DNA from: CAZGAH01 sp964523295 | Lineage (GTDB): Bacteria; Desulfobacterota; Desulfovibrionia; Desulfovibrionales; Desulfovibrionaceae | Length of the DNA: 49,456 bases | Assembly (NCBI GenBank): GCA_964523295.1 | Contig: CAZGAH010000028.1 | Location: 1-49,456, forward strand | Reading direction: 5' to 3' | The notes under the pieces: model-generated | Databases searched by the model: none | Seen by the model: the letters and a program-made list of their open reading frames with translations, nothing else | What the model was told of the DNA's origin: nothing | Shown: positions 9,516 through 15,742 of the stretch, in pieces | Layout of the letters: each line of letters begins with the position of its first letter | How positions within the stretch are numbered: the stretch's first letter is position 1 | Program-made: the position numbers and the translations under genes

Positions 9516-10298
9516 TTACCGTTTGAGCTGGTTGGCTATGCCCAGCATGGAGTCGGACGTGGTGATGGATTTGGAGTTGGCTTCATAGGCGCGCTGGCCG
9601 ACGATCATGTTGACCATTTCGTCGACGATTTCCACGTTTGACATTTCCAGAAATCCCTGGGCGATGGTGCCGACATTGTCGCTGCCGGCCGTGCCTTCGG
9701 TTTCGTCGCCCGAGGCGTCGGTCTTGTAATAGAGGTTGCGGCCGGCGCTCTTGAGTCCGGCCGGGTTCATGAAGGTGTAGAGCGGGACGTCAGCGGCGGC
9801 CAGTTCCCCTCCGTTGCGGTCCAGGGCGCTGATGCGCCCGTTTTCCGTGACCACGATGTTCACCGTATCCGCCGGGACGGTGAATTCGGGCTGCAACACG
9901 TAGCCGTTGGCGGTCACGATCGTGCCGTCGTTGTTCAGCTTGAAGGCCCCGGCGCGCGTATAGGCGTTCTCGCCGTTGACCTGCACCTGAAAAAAGCCGT
10001 CGCCCTCGATGGCCAAATCCAAGGGGTTGCCGGAGTTCTGATAGTCGCCCTGGGTGAAGAACTTGTGGACCGTGGTGGGCCTGACGCCCATACCGATTTC
10101 GATGCCGGTGGGGATACGCCCGCCGTCGGGCGTTTCCGAGCCAGCGACCTTGAGATTCTGATACATCAGGTCCTCGAACTCGGCCCTGTTCTTCTTGAAG
10201 CCGATGGTGTTGACGTTGGCCAGGTTGTTGGCGATGACGTCGATGTTCATCTGCTGGGCGATCATGCCCGTAGCCGAAGTCCACAGCGAGCGCATCAT
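9516..10298 (-). CDS. flgG: Flagellar distal rod protein FlgG
   Basis: FlgG builds the distal rod through the cell wall. The 260-residue product has the axial-protein N-terminus (IANNLANVNTIGFKKNRAEF) and C-terminus (NVEIVDEMVNMIVGQRAYEA, then a final NQLKR). The central LDLAIEGDGFFQVQV is typical of FlgG. Length matches the family exactly. It lies 24 nt downstream of flgF. Confidence 0.97.
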   Translation of the reverse strand: MMRSLWTSATGMIAQQMNIDVIANNLANVNTIGFKKNRAEFEDLMYQNLKVAGSETPDGGRIPTGIEIGMGVRPTTVHKFFTQGDYQNSGNPLDLAIEGDGFFQVQVNGENAYTRAGAFKLNNDGTIVTANGYVLQPEFTVPADTVNIVVTENGRISALDRNGGELAAADVPLYTFMNPAGLKSAGRNLYYKTDASGDETEGTAGSDNVGTIAQGFLEMSNVEIVDEMVNMIVGQRAYEANSKSITTSDSMLGIANQLKR

Positions 10299-10322
10299 AA
10301 GCTGGTCTCCTCGATAGTGTGG

Positions 10323-11102
10323 TTACGTGGTTCGTCCGACTTTCTGAATGGCCCGCTCGTCCATTTCCTGCGTGGACGAAATCATCTTCTGATACGACTC
10401 GAAGGCGCGATGGGCCTCGATCATGTTGACCATTTCCTCGACGACGTTGACATTGGGCGCCTCAAGATACGACTGCGCCACCTCGGTCTGGTCGGCCTCC
10501 GCCTCCACGGCCTCGCTGTCGGGGCGCAGCCGGTAAAGATTGTTGCCAAATTTCTGCAAGTCTTCCGGCTTGTCGAGCTTGACCACGTCGAGCTGGCCGA
10601 CCTGCTCCTCGTTGACGTAAACCTGACCCTGGGCGTCGATGCGGACCACGGCATTCACCGGCAAGGTGACCTCGCTGCCGCCCGCCAGCACGGTGAACCC
10701 CTGCGGCGTGCTCAATACGCCCTCCGGGTTGCGGACAAAGTGCCCGTCACGCGTGTACATATCGCCGGATTGGGTTCTCACCTTGAAAAAACCCTCGCCG
10801 ACAATCGCGACGTCGAGCGGGTCGCCGGTCTCGCGCATGGCCCCCTGGGCGAAATCGGTCTTGCTGTCGACCAGGCGCACGCGCGAAAGATGCAGGGGAC
10901 GCGGAAAGAGTTCCTTGTCGCGCAGCGAGAGCACGGGCTGCATAATCCGCTCGTGCGCGAAAAAGCTCATGGTGTCTTCGAAGGCCAAACGGTCCTGCTT
11001 GTAGCCCGTGGTGTTCACGTTCGCCAAATTATTGGCGATGACATTGAGCCTGTGCTCGTTGCTCAAAGCCCCGAACAAGGCGCTGTACATACTGTCTTGC
11101 AT
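10323..11102 (-). CDS. flgF: Flagellar proximal rod protein FlgF
   Basis: The 259-residue rod protein is a FlgG paralogue, with IANNLANVNTTGYKQDRLAF near the N-terminus, DPLDVAIVGEGFFKV in the middle, and NVVEEMVNMIEAHRAFESYQ at the C-terminus. It is the first gene of the flagellar run. A strong AAAGGAGG ribosome site sits 8 nt before the start at 11102, and a sigma-54-type promoter lies just upstream. FlgF rather than another rod protein is chosen because it precedes flgG. Confidence 0.94.
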   Translation of the reverse strand: MQDSMYSALFGALSNEHRLNVIANNLANVNTTGYKQDRLAFEDTMSFFAHERIMQPVLSLRDKELFPRPLHLSRVRLVDSKTDFAQGAMRETGDPLDVAIVGEGFFKVRTQSGDMYTRDGHFVRNPEGVLSTPQGFTVLAGGSEVTLPVNAVVRIDAQGQVYVNEEQVGQLDVVKLDKPEDLQKFGNNLYRLRPDSEAVEAEADQTEVAQSYLEAPNVNVVEEMVNMIEAHRAFESYQKMISSTQEMDERAIQKVGRTT

Positions 11103-11128
11103 GGCGGGACCTCCTTTGCAGGGATACT

Positions 11129-11146
11129 AGCAAGAAGGAGGCCAAA
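11129..11146 (-). promoter_or_regulatory. Sigma-54 type -24/-12 promoter for the flgF operon
   Basis: On the minus strand TTTGGCCTCCTTCTTGCT shows GG and GC separated by exactly 10 bases, with TTGCT at -12 as in the sigma-54 consensus. Transcription would start near 11118, leaving a 16-nt leader that contains the flgF ribosome site. The match is good at TGGC and TTGCT and poor in the positions between. Sigma-54 control of middle and late flagellar genes is well known, which supports it. The rest of 11103-11403 shows nothing else I can name. Confidence 0.55.
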
Positions 11147-11403
11147 CAAAGAGGATCAGGGGAAAGCGGAGGAACTCCGGGAAAGGGGCAATGCGCCGCG
11201 GCTGCGCGTGTCGAGCCGAGGGCTCTTTGGAGGCCATACCCAATCGAGACCACAGCTCCTTGACCCGCTCCGGATATCGGCTCTATATTCCTTACGGAAC
11301 GCGGACGATGCCGATGAACGGGTGACAATGGCGCACCCGGAGAAAAGGCGTACATCCGGCCACGGCGTTCAGCAGACACTGAGAACGACGCGGAGGAACA
11401 GTC

Positions 11404-12606
11404 ATGAGCAATACCGGTATTGCGGCAACGCCTCGAATCCACGGACTGGCCGTCAGTAACTATCGTGCGTTGCGACGGGTGTCCCTGGCGCCGCTCTCGC
11501 CATTGACCGCCCTGCTTGGCCCCAACGGTAGCGGCAAGTCCACCGTATTCGACGCGTTCGCCTTTCTTGCCGAATGCTTTTCTTCCGGATTGCGCAAGGC
11601 CTGGGACCAGAGGGGGCGCTTCAAGGAGCTGCGCAGCCGGGGGCAGACCGGCCCCATTGTCTTCGAAGTCCGCTTTCGCGAACAGCCCGATACGCCGGTT
11701 ATTACCTTTCATCTGGAAATCGACGAGGAACCGGGCGGCCCCGTGGTCGTGGCGGAGTGGTTGAAATGGCGGCGACAATCGCAGGGTAAGCCCTTTCATT
11801 TTCTCGATTTCAAACGCGGCGAAGGGTACGCCATGATCGGAGACAGTCCGGACGAGTCCGGCGCCCGTCTCCCGACCCGGCTCGCCTCCCCTGAGTTCCT
11901 GGCCGTCAACACCCTCGGCCAGTTGCAGGAGTACAGGCCGATAGCGGCCTTGCGCCGCTTNNNNNNNNNNNNNNNNNNNNNNNCCGGCCCGCAGGAACAC
12001 CTTTCCCGGTCCGGCGACAATCTGCCCAATGTCATTCAGTATCTCAAAGAACAGCATAGCGAGCGACTGGAAACGATCTTTACGGTCCTGCGACAAAGGA
12101 TCCCCTGCCTGCACGCCGTTGACGCCCGTGAGCTGGACGACGGGCGGCTCCTTTTGCAGTTGAAGGATGCGCCGTTTGAACGCCCCATCCCGTACAAGTA
12201 CATTTCCGATGGCACGATGACGCTGCTGGCCTATCTGCTATCCCTCTACGATCCCAACCCGCCCCCGCTCATTGGCATCGAGGAGCCGGAAAACCATCTG
12301 CATCCCCGCCTGCTCGCAGAACTGGCCGAGGAGTGCCGCGAGGCCAGCAGCCGCTCGCAACTGATTGTCACGACGCACTCCCCGTTCTTCGTGGACGGAT
12401 TGCGCCCGGAGGAAGTATGGACCATTTACCGCAACCAGGACGGCTACTCCGAAGTCCGGCGGGCGGCGGATGTCAGGGGGGTCAAGGAATTTTTGGAACA
12501 GGGCGCAACCTTGGGCCAGCTCTGGATGGAGGGCCAGCTCCGCGCAGGCGACCCGCTGACCGCATCGGGCGAGCCTTTGCCCGCCACGGAATGCGAGTGC
12601 AGCTGA
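11404..12606 (+). CDS. AAA/ABC-type ATPase of the COG4637 class
   Basis: A soluble ATPase with an ABC-like split core. Walker A GPNGSGKS is at residues 39-46, preceded by a YRAL segment typical of AAA_21 proteins. After the N gap (11961-11983) come the YISDGT signature, the Walker B region LIGIEEPENHLHP and the switch TTHSPFFVDGL. It has about 400 residues plus whatever the gap hides. It is transcribed away from the flagellar operon. Such ATPases often pair with a DUF4276 gene that overlaps their 3' end. Here an overlapping start is present but the partner is broken. A role in phage defence or plasmid maintenance is possible and unproven. Confidence 0.85.
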   Translation: MSNTGIAATPRIHGLAVSNYRALRRVSLAPLSPLTALLGPNGSGKSTVFDAFAFLAECFSSGLRKAWDQRGRFKELRSRGQTGPIVFEVRFREQPDTPVITFHLEIDEEPGGPVVVAEWLKWRRQSQGKPFHFLDFKRGEGYAMIGDSPDESGARLPTRLASPEFLAVNTLGQLQEYRPIAALRRXXXXXXXXXGPQEHLSRSGDNLPNVIQYLKEQHSERLETIFTVLRQRIPCLHAVDARELDDGRLLLQLKDAPFERPIPYKYISDGTMTLLAYLLSLYDPNPPPLIGIEEPENHLHPRLLAELAEECREASSRSQLIVTTHSPFFVDGLRPEEVWTIYRNQDGYSEVRRAADVRGVKEFLEQGATLGQLWMEGQLRAGDPLTASGEPLPATECECS

Positions 12607-12719
12607 CGGTCCGGGCCAACCGCATCCCCAGTCCCCGGAGCGCACATCCAGCCGGTCACTCCCTCAATTCAGCCATGCACTGCCCGGTCAGCGCCATGGA
12701 GAGGAACGTGAGGCTCTGA
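12591..12719 (+). pseudogene. Remnant start of a second gene overlapping the ATPase (DUF4276-like?)
   Basis: An ATG 16 nt before the end of the ATPase opens a 42-codon frame starting MRVQLTV, which resembles how DUF4276 partners of COG4637 ATPases begin. Similarity stops after about seven residues and the rest reads as unrelated sequence. I infer that the partner gene was lost at the junction with the toxin-antitoxin cluster. The match is short, so chance is possible. Confidence 0.3.
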
Positions 12720-12848
12720 GCGTCCTCCATTTCGGCACAATAGTCGCTCCAACTGGAATGAGGCGTCCTGGCCAGCGACTCGTACGTCTTTGCAAAACGA
12801 AGATAGAGCGCTTCGTCGCCCAGGCGGATGGCGATGCAAACGAGGATG

Positions 12849-12968
12849 TCAGTGGATATATTTATCCAGGTCAGCGTCGGCACAGGTAAAGGCGTTGAAT
12901 ACCGCAAAGTCTTCAACGCGGCGAAATTCCCAGGCGTTACTCCTGACGCTGTTTTCTGGATGCAACAT
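12849..12968 (-). pseudogene. Truncated GNAT toxin gene (copy 1)
   Basis: The first 39 codons match the N-terminus of the intact GNAT gene at 13849-14415 (shared FRRVEDF and FNAFTCADADLD) and then end at a TGA. The acetyl-CoA binding core is absent. The DNA that follows to 12656 carries an open stretch ending LTGQCMAELRE that belongs to no gene I recognise, so the copy seems to have been joined to a fragment of another gene. It overlaps the 3' end of its 59-residue partner by 32 nt, as in the intact copy. Confidence 0.7.
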
Positions 12969-13116
12969 ATTCCAGGACCTTGAGGCGGGCTTGTTCGAGT
13001 TTCGCAGGATCGCCCACGGGGTAGGCAGGCGTCTTCAAGCCTTCCTCCACGCGGCGCAGGAAGTCTTCGGTCTGCCGGGCGTTCAACTTCGGCGTGCGAT
13101 GTATCGGCATGGCCAT
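12937..13116 (-). CDS. 59-residue putative antitoxin of the GNAT module (copy 1)
   Basis: The protein begins MAMPIHRTPKLNARQTEDFL and is nearly identical to the copy at 14384-14563, diverging only in the last 20 residues. It is charged and soluble, with a predicted helical C-terminal half, and has no ribbon-helix-helix motif that I can see. The start at 13116 has an AAGGGG site. Its position directly before and overlapping a GNAT gene is that of an antitoxin. It remains open although its toxin is truncated. Confidence 0.65.
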   Translation of the reverse strand: MAMPIHRTPKLNARQTEDFLRRVEEGLKTPAYPVGDPAKLEQARLKVLEYVASRKQRQE

Positions 13117-13183
13117 GGTGCGTGCCCCTTGCGTTCACAGCCCGCGAGGCCTGAGCGTTGGCAATGGGAAATTCCCATCGACG

Positions 13184-13399
13184 TTAGGCGGCAACCTCGA
13201 CCTTGAAAGGGTCTCGGTCCGCGTCATGTTCGGCGTGGCGAATGCTGATGACTGCGCTTGCCCCTTGCGCGTCGAGAACACGCTTCAAGGCTTCGAGAAA
13301 ATGTTCGCCGTCGCCCTCTTCCATGACAGCGTTGAGATATTCGACGGCAAACTCTCTATCCTTAAGACTCTCTGCCCGAATGTCATTGAGCATCTGCAT
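13184..13399 (-). CDS. HigA-family antitoxin lacking its helix-turn-helix core
   Basis: The 71-residue product starts at 13399 after an AGGAGG site and overlaps the upstream toxin by 17 nt, the normal order for this HigB-HigA type. Residues 1-46 fit the family N-terminus (FAVEYLNAVMEEGDGEHFLE, then ALKRVLDAQG). The DNA-binding helices expected next are missing and the protein ends FKVEVAA, like the family C-terminus. A neighbouring frame (AFATPNMT) resembles the stretch normally found after the second helix. An internal deletion is the simplest reading. It may still bind the toxin but probably not DNA. Confidence 0.7.
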   Translation of the reverse strand: MQMLNDIRAESLKDREFAVEYLNAVMEEGDGEHFLEALKRVLDAQGASAVISIRHAEHDADRDPFKVEVAA

Positions 13400-13730
13400 C
13401 GTAACGCCTCCTGTAATCATCCAGAAAATCCCAAGCTTTTTCGATGTCGCGACGTTGTGAGGATTTATCGCCGCCACACAGCAGGACAACGACGGAGTCA
13501 TGATGTCTGCCATAATAGACTCGATAGCCCGGACCAGCATCTACGCGCAGCTCGGAAACGCCTCTTTGAACCGGCTTCGAATCTCCGAAATTCCCTTTTT
13601 CGATGCGCTCCAATCTGACCAGAATACGAGCTTTGCCTGACTTGTCGCGGAGTGCCCTGAACCAGTCCATAAACGGGCACACGCCGATTTCGGTTTCGTA
13701 GATGATGACGGTTAGCTTTTGTGCCTCCAT
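13383..13730 (-). CDS. HigB/RelE-type toxin (Gp49-like)
   Basis: The 115-residue protein is of the phage-derived Gp49/HigB group of the RelE superfamily, members of which cleave mRNA on the ribosome. Motifs visible are a GNFGDSKPV loop, GVSELRVD, GYRVYYGR and LLCGGDKSSQRRDI. The start at 13730 (MEAQKLTVIIYE) follows a GGGAG site. A longer in-frame start adds 13 residues without support. It appears intact, while its antitoxin next door seems to have lost its DNA-binding core. Confidence 0.88.
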   Translation of the reverse strand: MEAQKLTVIIYETEIGVCPFMDWFRALRDKSGKARILVRLERIEKGNFGDSKPVQRGVSELRVDAGPGYRVYYGRHHDSVVVLLCGGDKSSQRRDIEKAWDFLDDYRRRYDADAQ

Positions 13731-13740
13731 TGCTCCCTGC

Positions 13741-13794
13741 CTACCGCCTGCCTGCCCCGATGTCCACACCCTTTGCCGCCCGTGTTGCCGTCTG
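13741..13794. repeat. 54-bp direct repeat, copy A
   Basis: This stretch, beginning CTACCGCCTGCCTGCC and ending GTTGCCGTCTG, recurs identically at 14610-14663. Each copy lies just upstream of a module promoter region and is followed by a looser shared stretch (GTGGCGTTGG then a GGGGAAATTTC-like block). Such boundaries suggest that the modules arrived as units or were duplicated together. Confidence 0.85.
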
Positions 13795-13848
13795 GGTCCG
13801 AGCCGTCACGGGGAGTTCTTTCGTGGCGTTGGCAGGGGAAAATTTCAA

Positions 13849-14415
13849 TCATTCGAGCTTCAGGCTTCCGGCACGCCATTTTTTGAGGTCGAAGAACATG
13901 ATGCGCGTTGCGCCTTCGCTGCGTTCGGGCAAAAGGAAGTCAAAGCCGTTGCGCTGGTAGAAGGTGAGCACGGGCTTGCAGTTATAAGCGTCTACCGTAA
14001 TAAAGCGGCAGCCCGTGCGGTTGTTCGTGGTGAACAGCTCTTTGACGATGTTTACCATAGTCGAGCCCGCTCCATGGCGCGTAAAGGCCGCGTCTACGCC
14101 AAGCCGACCGATCTTCACGGCGGGATAATCTTTGTAACGTCTTACACGGTTATCCACCATGCGCCGCAGACGATTTGACGACAGCGCAAGCGCGTCGTTT
14201 AAGAGACTGATAAAGGCTATGGGTAAATCTGGCGCCTCAAGAAGAGCATAAAAATACGTTTCAGCAATCAGCTCGGCTTTGTGAAACGCTGCATCCTTGT
14301 GGATATACTCATCCAGGTCAGCGTCGGCACAGGTAAAAGCGTTGAATACAGAAAAGTCTTCAACGCGACGAAACTCATACCCGTTAATCTTCAGGTTGTT
14401 TCCTGGATGCAGCAT
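13849..14415 (-). CDS. GNAT-family acetyltransferase, probable toxin
   Basis: The 188-residue protein has the GNAT acetyl-CoA motif A (RLGVDAAFTRHGAGS) and a late NGFDFLLPE segment typical of the fold. Size, acidic N-terminus (NAFTCADADLDEYI) and overlap with a small upstream gene fit the TacT/AtaT type of toxin, which acetylates aminoacyl-tRNA. The ATG at 14415 overlaps the partner's end by 32 nt. The usual partner of such toxins is a ribbon-helix-helix protein, but here it is a different 59-residue protein. Toxin action is inferred from family and context. Confidence 0.8.
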   Translation of the reverse strand: MLHPGNNLKINGYEFRRVEDFSVFNAFTCADADLDEYIHKDAAFHKAELIAETYFYALLEAPDLPIAFISLLNDALALSSNRLRRMVDNRVRRYKDYPAVKIGRLGVDAAFTRHGAGSTMVNIVKELFTTNNRTGCRFITVDAYNCKPVLTFYQRNGFDFLLPERSEGATRIMFFDLKKWRAGSLKLE

Positions 14416-14563
14416 ATTCAAGCACTTTTGCGCGTAGCAGCTCGAGTTTCGCAGGATCGCCCACGGGGTAGGCAGGCGTCTTCAAGCCTTCCTCCACGCG
14501 GCGCAGAAAGTCTTCGGTCTGCCGTGCGTTCAACTTCGGCGTGCGATGTATCGGCATGGCCAT
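14384..14563 (-). CDS. 59-residue putative antitoxin of the GNAT module (copy 2)
   Basis: Paralogue of the protein at 12937-13116, sharing its first 40 residues (MAMPIHRTPK, then LRRVEEGLKTPAYPVGDPAK). The start at 14563 is preceded by AAGGAGC. It overlaps the GNAT gene by 32 nt and would be translated just before it. I do not recognise the family. The antitoxin role is inferred from position and from the duplication of the pair. Confidence 0.7.
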   Translation of the reverse strand: MAMPIHRTPKLNARQTEDFLRRVEEGLKTPAYPVGDPAKLELLRAKVLEYAASRKQPED

Positions 14564-14609
14564 GGTGCGTGCTCCTTGCGTTCACAGTTCGTCATAAACT
14601 TTCCTGCCT

Positions 14610-14663
14610 CTACCGCCTGCCTGCCCCGATGTCCACACCCTTTGCCGCCCGTGTTGCCGTCTG
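14610..14663. repeat. 54-bp direct repeat, copy B
   Basis: Identical to 13741-13794. Together with the near-identical DNA at 12850-13140 and 14290-14587 it shows that this cluster contains a duplication of roughly module size. Confidence 0.85.
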
Positions 14664-14736
14664 CCGTGCCCTGCGTGGGGTTCTGCCGTCTCGGGTAAGC
14701 GCTTCCGTGGCGTTGGCCGGGGGGAATTTCATTCGG

Positions 14737-14889
14737 CGTTATGCGGCCAGAAAGCGCCGTGGATCGACGTTCAACGCGTTGGCCAGCGTGCGGGCGTTGT
14801 GTCGGCCAATCGGGCGCCGACCAGGAGCAGACCGGGTAATGCTTCGTCCGCGTAGCTCCGGGCTTCGCGCCAGGGGACGGGACGTTTCC
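14737..14889 (-). pseudogene. XRE-type regulator remnant with internal deletion
   Basis: On the minus strand one frame reads VPWREARSYADEALPGLLLV and an adjacent frame reads GRRPIGRHNARTLANALNVD ending FLAA. These look like the two ends of a small XRE/Cro regulator in which the helix-turn-helix core normally lies between them. Both frames meet at a GGCGCCCG octamer near 14812, so a deletion between two such octamers would explain the structure. No start codon is evident. The family match is from memory of the pattern, so confidence is moderate. Confidence 0.5.
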
Positions 14890-14891
14890 TG

Positions 14892-15170
14892 TCAGCTTGC
14901 CGCCCGCTTGCGATGATGATTGACGTAGGCCTCCAGGACGTGGTTGATGCGTCGCTGATAGCCCGGTCCGCCTTGCTTGAAGAAGTCAAGCACGTCGGGC
15001 TTGATGCGGATGTACACCGGCACCATGCACGGCTCCGGTCCCTTCAGTTCGGCGTCCGCCCAGAAAGCGGCATCCGTGGGCGGGGCGTCGGCGTCGGTCC
15101 CGGCGTTGTGCAGGGCTTCGGTATCGCTCATGGCGTCAACTCGTGTCCAGTCGCTGGATTTCGTGCTCAT
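14892..15170 (-). CDS. brnA: BrnA-family antitoxin
   Basis: BrnA proteins neutralise the BrnT ribonuclease and repress their own operon. The C-terminal half has the family pattern (VPVYIRIKPDVLDFFKQGGP, then GYQRRINHVLEAYVNHH), a ribbon-helix-helix-like DNA-binding end. The ATG at 15170 is chosen over a TTG six bases upstream. It is intact at 92 residues. The toxin gene that should precede it is reduced to a remnant. Confidence 0.85.
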   Translation of the reverse strand: MSTKSSDWTRVDAMSDTEALHNAGTDADAPPTDAAFWADAELKGPEPCMVPVYIRIKPDVLDFFKQGGPGYQRRINHVLEAYVNHHRKRAAS

Positions 15171-15233
15171 AAACAACCCGCTCGGAGGCGGCGTTTGCGC
15201 TCATCCCATGCAACCGGTTCATTTCGATGTATT
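15168..15233 (-). pseudogene. Collapsed brnT toxin remnant
   Basis: Just before brnA one frame reads VAWDERKRR, like a BrnT N-terminus (WDE-K motif). Another frame of the same bases reads MSANAASERVVYEHEIQRLD, like a BrnT C-terminus (ISAR-AS--ER--YE). The shared bases GATGAGCGCAAACGCC sit where both would meet, so most of the gene seems to have been deleted between short repeats. The reading is inferred from family pattern only. Confidence 0.45.
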
Positions 15234-15234
15234 A

Positions 15235-15263
15235 TATATATATCCGTATATATCCCGGGTCAA
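15235..15263 (-). promoter_or_regulatory. Promoter with tandem operator-like repeats for brnTA
   Basis: On the minus strand TTGACC (15263-15258) and TATATA (15240-15235) are 17 bp apart, a good sigma-70 pair. Two GGATATATA repeats (15255-15247 and 15245-15237) lie within it exactly 10 bp apart, one helical turn, as expected for repressor binding. BrnA autoregulation is known, so these are candidate BrnA sites. Confidence 0.5.
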
Positions 15264-15354
15264 GGCCTGATTTTGGACTCCTGGTCAGGCAGACAAACGT
15301 CATGCAGCCGTGCACTGCCCGGCCGGCGCCGCGGAGCCGGCTCCGGGAATGGCA

Positions 15355-15390
15355 CCGCGGGCCGGACGCTGCGTTGCGTCCGGCCCGCGG
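15355..15390 (-). terminator. Strong GC-rich hairpin ending the prepilin operon
   Basis: A perfect 14-bp stem (15355-15368 with 15377-15390) with an 8-base loop lies 23 bases after the last gene of the operon. There is no U tract after it on the minus strand, so it may stabilise the 3' end or act with Rho. Confidence 0.5.
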
Positions 15391-15412
15391 GCGGGAAGGT
15401 GTTGCGCGCCCG

Positions 15413-15715
15413 TTACTTCGACAACGGCGTCTGGCGCTGCGTCGGGGCCTGTCTTGTCGGGACCTCGCGCTTCGTGGGCGCTTCCTTTTTGATGTAGTTG
15501 CGCTTGGGGTCGGCCGGTCTGGTCGGGGCGATGCCGGACGGCTGGTTCGCGCCGGGCTCCATTTCGGGCGCGACGCCGGAGTCGAACTCGGGCACCTCCG
15601 GCTGCGCGCCCGGATTGACCGGCCCGGCCCCGAAGGCGCGCTCGCAGACAAACGACACGAGCAGGGCCACGGCCAGCGTCAGGTTCAGGATGAATCGCGA
15701 GAGATGGGTTCTCAT
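15413..15715 (-). CDS. Small secreted Pro/Lys-rich protein
   Basis: The 100-residue protein has a clear signal peptide (hydrophobic about residues 9-25, ending AFGAG) and a mature part rich in Pro, Glu, Lys and Arg with no domain I recognise. It is the last gene of the sigma/prepilin operon, 27 nt after the lectin-like protein, with an AAGGAGGAG ribosome site. An accessory role in the surface structure is inferred from position. Confidence 0.65.
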   Translation of the reverse strand: MRTHLSRFILNLTLAVALLVSFVCERAFGAGPVNPGAQPEVPEFDSGVAPEMEPGANQPSGIAPTRPADPKRNYIKKEAPTKREVPTRQAPTQRQTPLSK

Positions 15716-15742
15716 GGTCTTTCTCCTCCTTCTGAACGCGGT

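Noticed and set aside
12656..13138. Single 160-codon protein on the minus strand
   Set aside because: It reads through the antitoxin and the truncated GNAT copy in a third frame. Only its last 60 codons look protein-like, probably a fragment of another gene.
15234..15256. TA-repeat microsatellite
   Set aside because: The TA run is better explained as a promoter with two operator-like repeats ahead of brnA.
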